From contig OZ243949.1 in assembly GCA_965214305.1 (NCBI GenBank), forward strand, positions 434,001-498,000: a stretch of 64,000 nucleotides of DNA, in the 5' to 3' direction. This document shows, piece after piece, positions 34,385-43,683 of the stretch; position 1 is the stretch's first letter, and each line of letters begins with the position of its first letter. The notes beneath the pieces were generated by a model. That model saw only the letters and a program-made list of their open reading frames with translations, did not search any database and was not told the origin of the DNA. The translations under genes and the position numbers were made by a program. Source of the stretch: Azophilus sp965214305. GTDB taxonomy: Bacteria; Pseudomonadota; Gammaproteobacteria; Pseudomonadales; Azotimanducaceae.

Positions 34385-35405
34385 GCTCGAAACCCTGCCG
34401 GCCCGCTGGCGGCGCGCGGCGCGAGTCCAAGATTAACAACAAGCAGAACAGCACCCATGCAAAACCCATCGGCCAGTAGTAGAGCGCGGCAACGGGGCGG
34501 TAGGTTTCCGGGTCTTGGACGACCGGCTCAAGGGCATCGATGATCGCGTATACCTCCGCCAACCCCTCGGTGTCGCGTGCCCGGAAATAGCGGCCGCCGG
34601 TGCTCTCGGCAATGCGGGTCAGGGTGTCTTCGTCAAGGTCTGCCGACGGATTGACGATCCGCGAGCCGAAAACGCCGAAGATGCTCGGCATGCGTAACTC
34701 GTCGGCGCCGACGCCGATGGTGTAAATGCGAATGTCCTCGCCGGCGGCGAGTTCCGCCGCCTTGACCGGTGCGACCTCGCCGACATTGTTGGCACCGTCC
34801 GTGAGCAGGATGAGTACCCGGTCGCCGTCCGGGCGCTGGCGCAAACGCTTCACCGCCAGCCCGATGGCATCGCCAATGGCCGTCTTGCCGCCGGCGATGC
34901 CGACGGGCGCCTCGGTGAGTAGGCGTTCCACCGTTTGCAGGTCGAAAGTGAGGGGGGCCTGCAAATAGGCATTGGTGCCGAACAGAATAAGGCCCAAACG
35001 ATCGCCCTGGCGGGCACCGACAAAATCGGCGACGACCTGTTTCACCACCGCCAGCCGGTCGACGGGTTGGCCACCGAACGTCATATCTTCCGTACCCATG
35101 CTGCCGGATATGTCCACGGCGAGCATGAGGTCGCGCCCCGTCGTCGGCAGGGCCACCGGGTCGCCCGTCCATTGTGGCCGAGCACTGGCGGTGACCAGCG
35201 CGAGCCAGACCATCCACAAGATGAAGACGCGCCACGGCCAACGCTTGCTCCGTTGCTCCGGTGCGGCGTCGGATTGCACCTGGAATGCGCCCAGGCTCGG
35301 CACCGTCAAAGCCGCTTGCCGTTGTGCAGCGGAACGCCAGTAGCGGCGGGCCAGCAGCGGCAGTGGCAAGAGCGCCAACGCATAGGGCCAAATCCACTCG
35401 ATCAT
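34377..35405 (-). CDS. batA: BatA, membrane-anchored VWA protein
   Basis: A 342-residue membrane protein. An N-terminal helix (WPYALALLPLPLLAR) and a second helix (VFILWMVWLALVTASA) precede a VWA domain with intact MIDAS DISGSM (D98, S100, S102), AIGDAIGLAV and LLTDGANN. A C-terminal helix (ALYYWPMGFAWVLFCLLLIL) closes it, the standard BatA layout. It probably pairs with BatB in the membrane under control of the MoxR ATPase. The gene starts 5 bp before the end of the DUF4381 gene region and is translationally close to both neighbours. Confidence 0.92.
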   Translation of the reverse strand: MIEWIWPYALALLPLPLLARRYWRSAAQRQAALTVPSLGAFQVQSDAAPEQRSKRWPWRVFILWMVWLALVTASARPQWTGDPVALPTTGRDLMLAVDISGSMGTEDMTFGGQPVDRLAVVKQVVADFVGARQGDRLGLILFGTNAYLQAPLTFDLQTVERLLTEAPVGIAGGKTAIGDAIGLAVKRLRQRPDGDRVLILLTDGANNVGEVAPVKAAELAAGEDIRIYTIGVGADELRMPSIFGVFGSRIVNPSADLDEDTLTRIAESTGGRYFRARDTEGLAEVYAIIDALEPVVQDPETYRPVAALYYWPMGFAWVLFCLLLILDSRRAPPAGRQGFEHA

Positions 35406-35410
35406 GCGGG

Positions 35411-36031
35411 CTAGTGTCTCGTCAAGCGCCAGAAGCGACGGCGTTCCCTTGCCAGAAAGCGGCGCAGCAGTCCGTCCAGGGCCTCGGTGTCAACGGCGAA
35501 ATCTGGCCGAAAGCGCTCGTTGCCCAAGCTGCGCCCGGTACCCCGGGAAAAAGCCGCTTGGCCGAACCTTTCGTCGAGATAGCGCAGCCAGCGGTCGCCA
35601 GATGCGGCGCTGATGGTGTCGAGTTGTCGCCCCGCCTGCTCCCGTGTACGGGAGGGCGCCGCTGGCGAACCGGGCGATGCGCCGAGGCCATTGCGGGCTG
35701 TGCGGCCGGGCTTTGGCGATGTGCCGGCGTCCGCGGCGGCCATTTGATGAGATATCCGGGCCAGACGCTTGAGCAGTTCGTTGGCTTGATGCACATACTG
35801 CGCAGGTGAGATGCGACCGGCGCGCAGTTCCATGACCAAGGCCCGATATAACCGCTGTGCGGCACGGGCCGGACGAAAACGTCGCCAGCGCGCGGCGAAC
35901 CGCAATGTCAGCCAAGTCACCAAGGCGACCGCCAGTGTTGCCAGCAGCCACCAGCCAATGGCCGGTGGCCACCAGCCGGGGGCCGTCGGCAGGTGGATGT
36001 CGCGCAACTGTTGCAGCAGTTCCGGGTTCAC
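35411..36031 (-). CDS. DUF4381 protein of the MoxR/Bat operon
   Basis: About 206 residues with one transmembrane helix near the N-terminus (IGWWLLATLAVALVTWLTL), preceded by NPELLQQLRDIHLPTAPGWWPPA, the DUF4381 signature. A basic cytoplasmic part (RFAARWRRFRPARAAQRLY) and a Pro/Ser/Arg-rich linker follow. I place the start at GTG 36031, which shares a base with the DUF58 gene's TAG stop and gives the usual MNPELLQQL start. TTG 36040 is also possible. Function is unknown. It occurs consistently between DUF58 and batA genes. Confidence 0.82.
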   Translation of the reverse strand: MNPELLQQLRDIHLPTAPGWWPPAIGWWLLATLAVALVTWLTLRFAARWRRFRPARAAQRLYRALVMELRAGRISPAQYVHQANELLKRLARISHQMAAADAGTSPKPGRTARNGLGASPGSPAAPSRTREQAGRQLDTISAASGDRWLRYLDERFGQAAFSRGTGRSLGNERFRPDFAVDTEALDGLLRRFLARERRRFWRLTRH

Positions 36032-36978
36032 TATTGCCAATCTCCGGGTCTTGGGGGTTCATCGGTCGCGTAGGGCGCATAGCGGATCATGTGATTGGCG
36101 CAGAACGTTGCCAGGTCCGCCTCGCGTTCCCGGTGCCGCTCGGCAAATTGGCGGCGCAGGTTGGCATTGCCGGTGTGGAATTGCCAGCGGATGGCACCGT
36201 CCGTGAGCGTGTAGCGGCCGGCGGGCGGTAATTCCCGTTCCAAGGGGTCGTATAGGCGCAGCAGCGTGAGCTGGTTATGCCGGGCCAGGGCACCCAGGGT
36301 ATCCCGCCAGACATCGGTGGCGGTGAGAAAATCTGAGATTACCAACAGGCGGTAGCCCGTCTGCACGAGTCGGCGAATTTGTCCGAGGCCTGTGGCGTAA
36401 TGCTCATTCGAGACAATCCGGGTCCTGCGGTCGAGCGCGCGGTTGCTCGCCGCCAAGTCCGCCAGTAATCGTGCCACGGCCTTGCCGCTGCGCATTGGCT
36501 TGTGGCTATGGGTGGCGGTATTGCCGATCACCAGCCCGCCAACCCGGTCTTCGCCCGCAAGCCCCTGCCAAGCGGCGATGGCCGCGAACTCGGCGGCGGC
36601 GACCGATTTCAAACGCAGGCGGCTGCCGAAGAAGAGGCTTTGCGATTGATCGACCACGATGAGGGTTGGGCGTTCCCGCTCTTCGCGAAACACTTTGGTG
36701 TGCGGCTTGTTCTTGCGCGCCGTTACCCGCCAGTCGATGGTGCGAACATCGTCGCCGGGTTGGTACAGGCGCACCTCGGCAAAATCAATGCCGCGGCCGC
36801 GTTGTTTCGACAGGCGCGCACCGGAGCGGATGCTGTGTCGAAGCACCGTCGGCGGCTGGTGCAGCGATGGATGATGACGTAGCGCCAGCAGCTCGTGCAG
36901 GGAGACGTAGGCCCCGCGCAGCAACGCTGCGCGCCGCTCAGGGAACAGCGACCTGGCGGATGAGTTCGTCGATGGCAT
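36031..36978 (-). CDS. DUF58-domain protein
   Basis: A 315-residue protein with the DUF58 signature YQPGDDVRTIDWRVTAR and degenerate VWA-like features (LIVVDQSQSLFFGSR). It is a standard partner of MoxR ATPases. No transmembrane segment is visible. The start at ATG 36978 overlaps the moxR 3' end by 41 bp, and a downstream start (for example near SLHELLALRHHP) is possible. It is thought to be a chaperone-like adaptor for VWA proteins, but this is not established. Confidence 0.88.
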   Translation of the reverse strand: MPSTNSSARSLFPERRAALLRGAYVSLHELLALRHHPSLHQPPTVLRHSIRSGARLSKQRGRGIDFAEVRLYQPGDDVRTIDWRVTARKNKPHTKVFREERERPTLIVVDQSQSLFFGSRLRLKSVAAAEFAAIAAWQGLAGEDRVGGLVIGNTATHSHKPMRSGKAVARLLADLAASNRALDRRTRIVSNEHYATGLGQIRRLVQTGYRLLVISDFLTATDVWRDTLGALARHNQLTLLRLYDPLERELPPAGRYTLTDGAIRWQFHTGNANLRRQFAERHREREADLATFCANHMIRYAPYATDEPPRPGDWQ

Positions 36979-37927
36979 CGTCGGCTTTTATACCTTGGGC
37001 TTCCGCTTCAAAGGAGAGAATCAAGCGATGTCGGAAAACATCGTGGACAACGCCTTGCACGTCGTCGGGCGTCACAAAATCGCGCCCGTCCAGCCAGGCC
37101 AGTGCGCGGCTGCACAGGTCCAGGGCGATGGTGCCCCTTGGGCTGGCGCCGTAATCGAGCCAACCGGCCAGTTCCGCTTCGGGGTGTCGCGAACCCATGG
37201 TCAAGGCAACGATATAGCGCTCCACCGGCTCTGCCATGTGCAACCCGAGTATGGCCCGCCGCGCCGCGAATATCGCGGGTTCGTCGAGTTGCCCGGGCGG
37301 GCTTGCGGTTTCCCCCCGCCGCACCGTTTCCTGGCGCACCAGATTGAGTATCCGGGTTTCGGCGGCGGCGTTCGGATAATCGACCTTGACGTGCATGAGA
37401 AAGCGGTCCAGTTGCGCCTCGGGCAGCGGATAGGTGCCTTCCTGCTCAATGGGGTTTTGCGTTGCCATGACCAGGAACAGGTCCGGCAGAGGGAAGGTTT
37501 CGCGGCCGAAGCTCACCTGATGTTCCGCCATGGCTTCAAGCAGGGCCGATTGCACTTTGGCCGGGGCGCGGTTGATTTCGTCGGCCAACAGCAGGTTGTG
37601 GAACACGGGGCCGTGCTGGAAATGAAAGGAGCCGTCTTCCGGACGATAAACCTCGGTGCCGGTGACATCGCTCGGCAACAGGTCCGGCGTGAATTGAATG
37701 CGGTGAAAATCCCCTTCAACGGCGTTGGCGAGTTCCTTGATGGCGCGGGTTTTGGCAAGCCCCGGCGCACCCTCGACAAGCAGGTGGCCGCCGCATAACA
37801 GCGCCATGACGAGACGCCGCAGCAGCAGTTCTTGGCCGATGATGCGCCCGGAGAGCCAATCCACCAGGACCCGAACACCGGCCTGGGTGTCCTCAGTCGC
37901 ATCGCCCATCTTCAATTCAGCCTGCAT
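36938..37927 (-). CDS. moxR: MoxR-family AAA+ ATPase
   Basis: A 329-residue cytoplasmic AAA+ ATPase, first gene of the Bat operon. Walker A is GAPGLAKT (53-60), Walker B is LLLADEIN (113-120), the sensor-1 region is FLVMATQNPIEQEGTYPLPEAQLDRF and the C-terminal lid contains GASPRGTIAL, all diagnostic of MoxR. MoxR proteins assist maturation of VWA-containing complexes, here presumably BatA and BatB. The operon promoter should lie in the 266-bp gap upstream, shared divergently with pyrD, but I could not define it. Confidence 0.94.
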   Translation of the reverse strand: MQAELKMGDATEDTQAGVRVLVDWLSGRIIGQELLLRRLVMALLCGGHLLVEGAPGLAKTRAIKELANAVEGDFHRIQFTPDLLPSDVTGTEVYRPEDGSFHFQHGPVFHNLLLADEINRAPAKVQSALLEAMAEHQVSFGRETFPLPDLFLVMATQNPIEQEGTYPLPEAQLDRFLMHVKVDYPNAAAETRILNLVRQETVRRGETASPPGQLDEPAIFAARRAILGLHMAEPVERYIVALTMGSRHPEAELAGWLDYGASPRGTIALDLCSRALAWLDGRDFVTPDDVQGVVHDVFRHRLILSFEAEAQGIKADDAIDELIRQVAVP

Positions 37928-38193
37928 CGCTCAGCAACTGTTTTGCAGGCGAGCTGTTGGTTCCCTCGCGCTGCTCGACTGATCCCGTTGCCATCCAAGG
38001 GGCATCATTGCGGATAAATTAGGATGATGGACATCGTATCTCATGCCCGTTGGTGTCTCACTCTGCACAAGCGGCCAGCCCTGTTGTGGCGAGCCGCGCT
38101 TCATTTTGACGGCAAATCAGGATATACCGTCAAGTTGCCGACGAACTGACTATATTAGACGACCTGCCAACGCTTGGAAAAGTAGTTAGTGCC

Positions 38194-39204
38194 ATGTACG
38201 GTCTAGCCCGGAAATTGCTGTTTTTGCTGCCCCCGGAGGCTTCGCACCGGGTGGTGTTGCGCAGCCTGGCCCTTTGGGGCGCCTTGCCGCGGGGGGAGCC
38301 GCCGGCAACCGCCACGCATCGGGTCATGGGTGTTGAGTTCGCCAACCGCCTGGGCTTGGCGGCTGGCCTCGACAAGGATGCCCAGGCGGTGCCGGGGCTG
38401 GCCAAACTCGGCTTCGGCCACATCGAGGTGGGTACGGTGACGCCGCGCCCCCAGCCGGGCAATCCGCCACCGCGATTGTTTCGCCTACCGGGGGCGGAAG
38501 CGCTGATTAATCGCATGGGTTTCAACAACGCGGGCGTGGCCCTGATGGCGCGGCGGCTTGCCGATTTGCGTACGCGGGGGCGGCTCGGGGCCGTCCGCAT
38601 TGGCGTGAACATCGGCAAAAATCGCGACACCGATCTTGAGCACGCCCAACTCGACTATCTGGCCTGTATGGATGCGCTCTATGAGTTTGCGGACTATCTA
38701 ACGGTCAACCTGTCCTCACCCAATACGCCGGGGTTGCGTATGCTGCAAACGACGGTGCCGTTGCGGGCCATGCTTGGCGTTCTGAAGGAGCGCCAGGCCC
38801 GTCTGGCGGCGCGGCATGCCCGCCATGTGCCGCTCGCCATAAAAATTGCCCCGGATTTGGAACCGCAAGCGCTTGAGGCCATCGCCGAGGCGCTGCTCGC
38901 ATTCGATGTCGATGCTGTCGTGGCCACCAACACAACGGTTGCCCGCCCGGCTGTACGCGGCCTGCGCTACGGCGGCGAAGCCGGTGGTTTGAGCGGTGCG
39001 CCGCTCAAGGCTTTGGCGCGGCACAGCATCGCGCGTCTGTCGGAGATATTGGACGGGCGCATACCGATTATCGGCGTTGGCGGCGTCATGACCGCCGCCG
39101 ATGCCGAGGCCATGATGCGTGCCGGCGCTTCGTTGGTGCAAATCTACACGGGGTTGATTTACCGGGGGCCGCGGCTGGTGCGCGCAATCGCCGCCCTGAG
39201 GTGA
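38194..39204 (+). CDS. pyrD: Dihydroorotate dehydrogenase (quinone), class 2
   Basis: Membrane-associated flavoenzyme that oxidises dihydroorotate to orotate with quinone in pyrimidine synthesis. It has 336 residues. The N-terminal helices (MYGLARKLLFLLPPEASHR) form the membrane and quinone entry of class 2 enzymes. The FMN barrel has VEFANRLGLAAGLDKDA, INRMGFNNAG, the catalytic Ser in VNLSSPNTPGLR, and later IPIIGVGGVMTA and LVQIYTGLIYRGP. ATG 38194 follows AGTTAGTGCC, without a strong ribosome-binding site. The gene is not part of a pyrimidine operon here. Confidence 0.96.
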   Translation: MYGLARKLLFLLPPEASHRVVLRSLALWGALPRGEPPATATHRVMGVEFANRLGLAAGLDKDAQAVPGLAKLGFGHIEVGTVTPRPQPGNPPPRLFRLPGAEALINRMGFNNAGVALMARRLADLRTRGRLGAVRIGVNIGKNRDTDLEHAQLDYLACMDALYEFADYLTVNLSSPNTPGLRMLQTTVPLRAMLGVLKERQARLAARHARHVPLAIKIAPDLEPQALEAIAEALLAFDVDAVVATNTTVARPAVRGLRYGGEAGGLSGAPLKALARHSIARLSEILDGRIPIIGVGGVMTAADAEAMMRAGASLVQIYTGLIYRGPRLVRAIAALR

Positions 39205-39322
39205 GCCTTAAGCCTGTTGCGGCGAGCGGGCCTGTGCGGCCTGTCTTGCGGTGCCGGGCACCATTGCCCACTGCTTCCCGGTCATGGTTTTTTGTTTCTC
39301 GCAACGGCGGGTCGCGGTGCTC

Positions 39323-40726
39323 TCAGCCGTTGTACTTCCAATTGCCGTGAAAGCCGAAAGGGACGCGATGCGGTAGCTGTGCGCAGGCGATGGGGCCGTC
39401 CGCCAGGTTGGCCGCGTCAAGGAATATCAGGTCGCTGCGATTCTCCGCGGCCCGGTAGATAACCGATAACAGGTAGCCGTCGCCTTCCGCGGCATCCTCG
39501 GCACTTGGTACGAACACCGGTTCGCCCGTGGCGTCGCCTTGCGGCAGGTTGTATTGGGTGCGTCGTCCGGTGGCGAAGTCGTGGTGCGCGATGGCATTAA
39601 ACGAAACGCCCCGGCCGTTGTTTGCCGCGGCATAGTAGCCGTGTCGGTAGCCATGACCGGCGAAGCGCTCGTCAAGGCGCGGGAATTCGCCGCTAATGTC
39701 GTCGAGATAGCGCCGCTTGATGCTGTTGGCGTTGTCGGCGAGATCGATGGTCCACTCACACAGCCGTGCATTGGCTTTGGCCGGGTCCGGCGGGGTGCCG
39801 TCCAGTTTCGGGAACAGCGGTGCCTCCTCAAACTGCATGACATGAGCGACGATACGGTTGCCCTCGGTATAGGCGTTCATCGGGTGAAAAACGTAGCAGG
39901 GGTCGGTTTCAAACCAACGGATTTCAGAGACCGCGGCATCGCGCCGCATGACACCCACATGGGTACCCTTGTCCGGCTCCCAGGCGAAGGCGGGCTCGCC
40001 GCGCATGGCGCGCTCCAAACTGCCGGTCAGCGGAAATATTGGAAACAACACATGCTCATCGGTAACGATAAAATCATGCACCATGCTCGGGAAGGGTGCC
40101 GTAAACCGCTCCGAGCGGGTGAGCACACCGTTTTGAGCGACGGTTTGGTAACTCATCCCGGGTGTGAAGAAGCCATCGGCCATGTAGCCGAAGAAGAGCA
40201 TTTCGCCCGTTTTCGGGTCGATTTTTGGATGTGCCGTCATGGGTCCCGCCAACTGGCCGTCAAAGCGCCAGGCGCCTTTTGAATCCAGGCTTTTTGCATC
40301 CAGTTCAAAGGGCGCGTGGCCTTCCTCAAGGGCCAGCAGCTTGCCGCCGTGCCAGACGATGTTGGTGTTGGCCAGGCCGTCCGTTTCCATGCCCTGTACG
40401 GACGGGTCGCTGGCCATTGGGTTGAGGGCGTTGAATAGGTTCCTGCCCTCGCGCCGTTCCATATCCCACTTGCGGGTGCGCACCCAGCGATTGCTGTAGC
40501 GCACCTTGCCGTTACGAATTTGAAACATGTGTACCATGCCGTCGCCGGCGAACCAATGATGGTCGCCGCGGGGTGGAAACTGTGGGTCGGGACCATTGCG
40601 GTAGTAGGTGATGTCCAAGTCCGCGGGCAGTTCGCCCGCAACAATCATGTCGTCAATGTCGCACTCCATGCGAATGGGGGCGAAGTTGCCGCTGAGTTGG
40701 GGGTGGTTCGGGTAGGGTGTGGTCAC
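39323..40726 (-). CDS. Carotenoid oxygenase family protein (lignostilbene dioxygenase-like)
   Basis: A 467-residue non-haem iron enzyme of the RPE65/carotenoid-cleavage family, which splits a C=C double bond in carotenoids or stilbenes. The four iron-binding histidines can be placed in MTAHPKID, SMVHDFIVTDEH, YVFHPMNAY and PFGFHGNW, in the right order along the chain. The N-terminus, YRNGPDPQFPPRGDHHWFAGDGMVHMF, is the conserved family stretch. It precedes a set of aromatic-catabolism genes, which favours a phenolic (stilbene-type) substrate over a carotenoid. That is inference. No carotenoid synthesis gene is in the window. Confidence 0.9.
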   Translation of the reverse strand: MTTPYPNHPQLSGNFAPIRMECDIDDMIVAGELPADLDITYYRNGPDPQFPPRGDHHWFAGDGMVHMFQIRNGKVRYSNRWVRTRKWDMERREGRNLFNALNPMASDPSVQGMETDGLANTNIVWHGGKLLALEEGHAPFELDAKSLDSKGAWRFDGQLAGPMTAHPKIDPKTGEMLFFGYMADGFFTPGMSYQTVAQNGVLTRSERFTAPFPSMVHDFIVTDEHVLFPIFPLTGSLERAMRGEPAFAWEPDKGTHVGVMRRDAAVSEIRWFETDPCYVFHPMNAYTEGNRIVAHVMQFEEAPLFPKLDGTPPDPAKANARLCEWTIDLADNANSIKRRYLDDISGEFPRLDERFAGHGYRHGYYAAANNGRGVSFNAIAHHDFATGRRTQYNLPQGDATGEPVFVPSAEDAAEGDGYLLSVIYRAAENRSDLIFLDAANLADGPIACAQLPHRVPFGFHGNWKYNG

Positions 40727-40901
40727 CTTGTGCCTCTCGGTTGAACAAATGGCAGGTGGCGTAGTCTAGCGCAATTTGACCGGGTGCGAGCTTGCCGTTC
40801 GGGTGGAGCAATCACTGGGTGCAAAGGCGGCATGGTTTGCATCGGTAACGCCCGGCTTGCTGCCACGACCAGAATCGCCCACGGCAACTGGCCTTATCCC
40901 A

Positions 40902-41672
40902 TCAAAGCGATGCACAGACATGCCCGCCATCCACCACCAGAATGGTACCGGTCATGTAGGCCGAAGCGTCGGAAGCGAGCAACAGCAGCGGGCCGTCCAA
41001 GTCCTCGAATGCACCGTAGCGACGCATGGGAATGCCCTTCGCGAACTGCGCCGAGCGTTCGCTTTCCAGCAACAGCCGGCTCACATCGGTAAGGATATAG
41101 CCGGGGGCGAGGGCATTGACCCGAATGTTAAATTTGGCGGCCTCCAAGGCCATCACTTCGGTGAGCCGGGTGAGCGCGCCCTTGGAGACGGCGTAGGGGA
41201 ATTGACCCTTGATGGTGCGCCGGTCGGTGATGGATGAGACGTTGATGATGTTGCCGCTGGCCTGGCCGTTTTTCACCACCCGCTCCGTATAGGCTTTGGA
41301 GGCGAGCCAGGCACCCTTGACGTTGGTGTCCAGCACCCGGTCCCAATCCGCTTCGTCGATCATCGCGTAGGTCTTGGCGCCGGCTTCGACACCGGCGTTG
41401 TTGATGAGCACATCAATCGTGCCGAAGTGCGCCTGTGCCGCATCCATAAAGGCGTTCAGACTCGTTGCATCGGTGACATCAAGGGTTGCGCCGAACAGGT
41501 CGTGACCGGCGCTTTCGAGTTCGGCCACGCGCTCTGCAACGAGCGGCATGCGTCGCGCGCCAATGCTGACCCTGGCCCCGGCCCGAGCCAAAACGCCCGC
41601 GAAGTGATGGCCGAAGCCGGACGAAGCTCCGGTGACGATGATGTGCCTGTCGCTCAGATCAAATCGATTCAT
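40902..41672 (-). CDS. Short-chain dehydrogenase/reductase
   Basis: A 256-residue Rossmann-fold oxidoreductase of the classical SDR family. The cofactor motif is TGASSGFG (14-21), the structural motif is NNAG (91-94), and the catalytic residues are Ser147, Tyr160 and Lys164 (YAVSK). The C-terminal APGYILTDVSRLL is typical. Asp in the second strand region cannot be assigned reliably, so the choice of NAD or NADP is open. It is divergent from the HpaE-type dehydrogenase across 170 bp that contain a solo family-1 end (41703). It probably acts in the same catabolic set. Confidence 0.92.
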   Translation of the reverse strand: MNRFDLSDRHIIVTGASSGFGHHFAGVLARAGARVSIGARRMPLVAERVAELESAGHDLFGATLDVTDATSLNAFMDAAQAHFGTIDVLINNAGVEAGAKTYAMIDEADWDRVLDTNVKGAWLASKAYTERVVKNGQASGNIINVSSITDRRTIKGQFPYAVSKGALTRLTEVMALEAAKFNIRVNALAPGYILTDVSRLLLESERSAQFAKGIPMRRYGAFEDLDGPLLLLASDASAYMTGTILVVDGGHVCASL

Positions 41673-41842
41673 GCCAATATCCTGTTCAATGCATTGCCAC
41701 GGCTAGGAGCCTGCGCCAGCGCCCTTGCGGATAGCCTTGCAGGTTAAGAAGACCGGCATTGCCAATGGATGCCGCGCCCGTATTTGCGATAATACCCCCT
41801 GCGCTATGGCTGCGGCCCTGATTTGATGGGTGGGCAATTGGC

Positions 41843-43372
41843 ATGAGTAATAAGCTTGCGGTGAACCTTGGCAAAGCGGAGCAATACTTGGACCGCTTCG
41901 CCGGTGCAACGCTAGGCCATTTCATTGATGGTTCGGACGATGCCGGAACCTCGGGGGAAACATTTGCGAATCGAACGCCCATCGATAATGCGCTAATCAA
42001 TCGGGTGGCGGCGGGTAACGCGGCTGATATTGATCGCGCTGTGCTTTCCGCCCGTGCCGCCTTTCCGGCTTGGCGGGCGCTGCCGGGCGCGCGGCGGCGA
42101 GCGCTGTTGCACACCATCGCCGATGCCATTGAGGCGCGCGCCGAAGAGCTTGCCTTGCTGGAGTCTTTTGATACCGGGCAACCGTTGCGTTTTATGAGCA
42201 AGGCGGCGATACGCGGCGCGGAGAATTTCCGGTTCTATGCGGACCGCGCCCCGGAAGCGGGCAACGGCTTGTCACTGCCGGCTGAAGCGCATCTGAATTA
42301 CAGCCTCCGTCAGCCCATCGGTCCGGTCGGTGTCATCACGCCCTGGAACACGCCGTTCATGCTATCGACCTGGAAAATTGCCCCGGCCCTCGCCGCCGGC
42401 TGCACCGTCGTCCACAAACCGGCCGAGTGGAGCCCGTTGACGGCGCGTCTGTTGGTGGAGATATGCCAGGCGGCGGGGCTGCCCGCGGGCGTTTTAAATA
42501 CCGTCCAGGGTATCGGCGAGACGGCGGGCAAAGCCTTGACCGAGCATCCCGATATCAAGGCCATCGCCTTCGTGGGCGAGTCGCACACCGGTAGCCTGAT
42601 TATGCGGCAGGGTGCCATGACACTGAAGCGCGTCCACTTCGAACTCGGCGGAAAAAACCCGGTGATCGTTTTCGACGATGCCAATCTGGAGCGCGCCCTC
42701 GACGCCGTTACCTTCATGATCTACAGCTTGAACGGCGAGCGCTGCACCTCTTCAAGCCGGCTATTGGTTCAGGAATCGATTTATCAGGCGTTCGTTGACC
42801 GGGTTGCCGAGCGCGCTCGGCAGGTGCGGGTGGGGCATCCTTTGGATCCGGCCACGGAAGTGGGCCCGCTGATCCATCCAAAACACTTGGAAAAAGTGCT
42901 CGGTTATTTCGATATCGCTCGTGCCGAGGGCGCGGTCGTAGCGGCGGGCGGTGCTCGGCCAGAACCGCTCGCGCGCGGAAACTTTGTTCTGCCGACGCTC
43001 TTTACCGGGGCAAACAGCGGCATGCGCATCGCTCGGGAGGAGATATTCGGGCCGGTGCTCACGGCGATTCCGTTTCGTGACGAGGCCCATGCCATTGAGA
43101 TTGCCAACGATGTGGCCTACGGACTCGCGGCCTATGCCTGGACCGGCGATCTTGGTCGCGCCCATCGCCTGGCCCGGGATCTGGAAGCCGGCATGATCTG
43201 GGTGAATTCCGAAAACAACCGCCACCTGCCCACAGCCTTTGGCGGGATGAAGGCCAGCGGTATCGGCCGCGACGGCGGCGACTACAGCTTCGAGTTCTAC
43301 ATGGAGACCAAAAACATCTGTATCGCCTACGACACCCACGCGATACCGCGCCTCGGCTTGGGCAACCCATGA
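41843..43372 (+). CDS. hpaE: Aldehyde dehydrogenase, HpaE/HpcC-like
   Basis: A 509-residue aldehyde dehydrogenase resembling 5-carboxymethyl-2-hydroxymuconate semialdehyde dehydrogenase of homoprotocatechuate catabolism. Catalytic residues are Asn169 (TPWNTPFMLSTWKIAPALAAGC, close to HpaE), Glu267 (FELGGKNPVIVF) and Cys301 (NGERCTSSSR). The ATG at 41843 follows a weak site. Its end overlaps the LigA-like gene by 4 bp (ATGA at 43369). Downstream are a ring-cleavage dioxygenase, an FAH-family protein and a CHM isomerase, which together support the assignment. The exact substrate is inferred from context. Confidence 0.88.
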   Translation: MSNKLAVNLGKAEQYLDRFAGATLGHFIDGSDDAGTSGETFANRTPIDNALINRVAAGNAADIDRAVLSARAAFPAWRALPGARRRALLHTIADAIEARAEELALLESFDTGQPLRFMSKAAIRGAENFRFYADRAPEAGNGLSLPAEAHLNYSLRQPIGPVGVITPWNTPFMLSTWKIAPALAAGCTVVHKPAEWSPLTARLLVEICQAAGLPAGVLNTVQGIGETAGKALTEHPDIKAIAFVGESHTGSLIMRQGAMTLKRVHFELGGKNPVIVFDDANLERALDAVTFMIYSLNGERCTSSSRLLVQESIYQAFVDRVAERARQVRVGHPLDPATEVGPLIHPKHLEKVLGYFDIARAEGAVVAAGGARPEPLARGNFVLPTLFTGANSGMRIAREEIFGPVLTAIPFRDEAHAIEIANDVAYGLAAYAWTGDLGRAHRLARDLEAGMIWVNSENNRHLPTAFGGMKASGIGRDGGDYSFEFYMETKNICIAYDTHAIPRLGLGNP

Positions 43373-43683
43373 GCCTTTACTACGTTCAAAAGCTGCTTTA
43401 CCAATTAAACCGCGACCCGCCCACTCGCCAGCGTTTTGACGGGGATTTCGAGGCTCTCTTGGCCGATTTCGATCTCAGTGAAGAGGAAAAAACCGCCTTG
43501 CGCCAGCCGGATATCGGCTTGCTCTACGTTATGGGCGTCAACGGCCAGATTCTTATGCACTACGCGGCCCTCTGTGGGTTCGAATGGGACCGCTACATTC
43601 GCGCCATGCGCGACGGCTTGGCCGAGCACGGCCCGGTGCGTGCGGGGCTTTACTCAACCACCGACGGCAAGGGAGCGGTTTGA
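43369..43683 (+). CDS. LigA-type small subunit of extradiol dioxygenase
   Basis: A 104-residue helical protein of the protocatechuate 4,5-dioxygenase alpha-subunit (LigA) family. It starts MSLYYVQKLLYQLNRDPPTRQRFDGDFEALLADFDLSEEEKTAL and continues DIGLLYVMGVNGQILMHYAALCGF, typical of the subunit that closes the active site over the beta subunit. It overlaps its upstream neighbour by 4 bp and abuts ligB as TGATG, so the three are translationally coupled. E. coli homoprotocatechuate dioxygenase (HpaD) lacks such a subunit, so this enzyme is not a simple HpaD. Confidence 0.85.
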   Translation: MSLYYVQKLLYQLNRDPPTRQRFDGDFEALLADFDLSEEEKTALRQPDIGLLYVMGVNGQILMHYAALCGFEWDRYIRAMRDGLAEHGPVRAGLYSTTDGKGAV

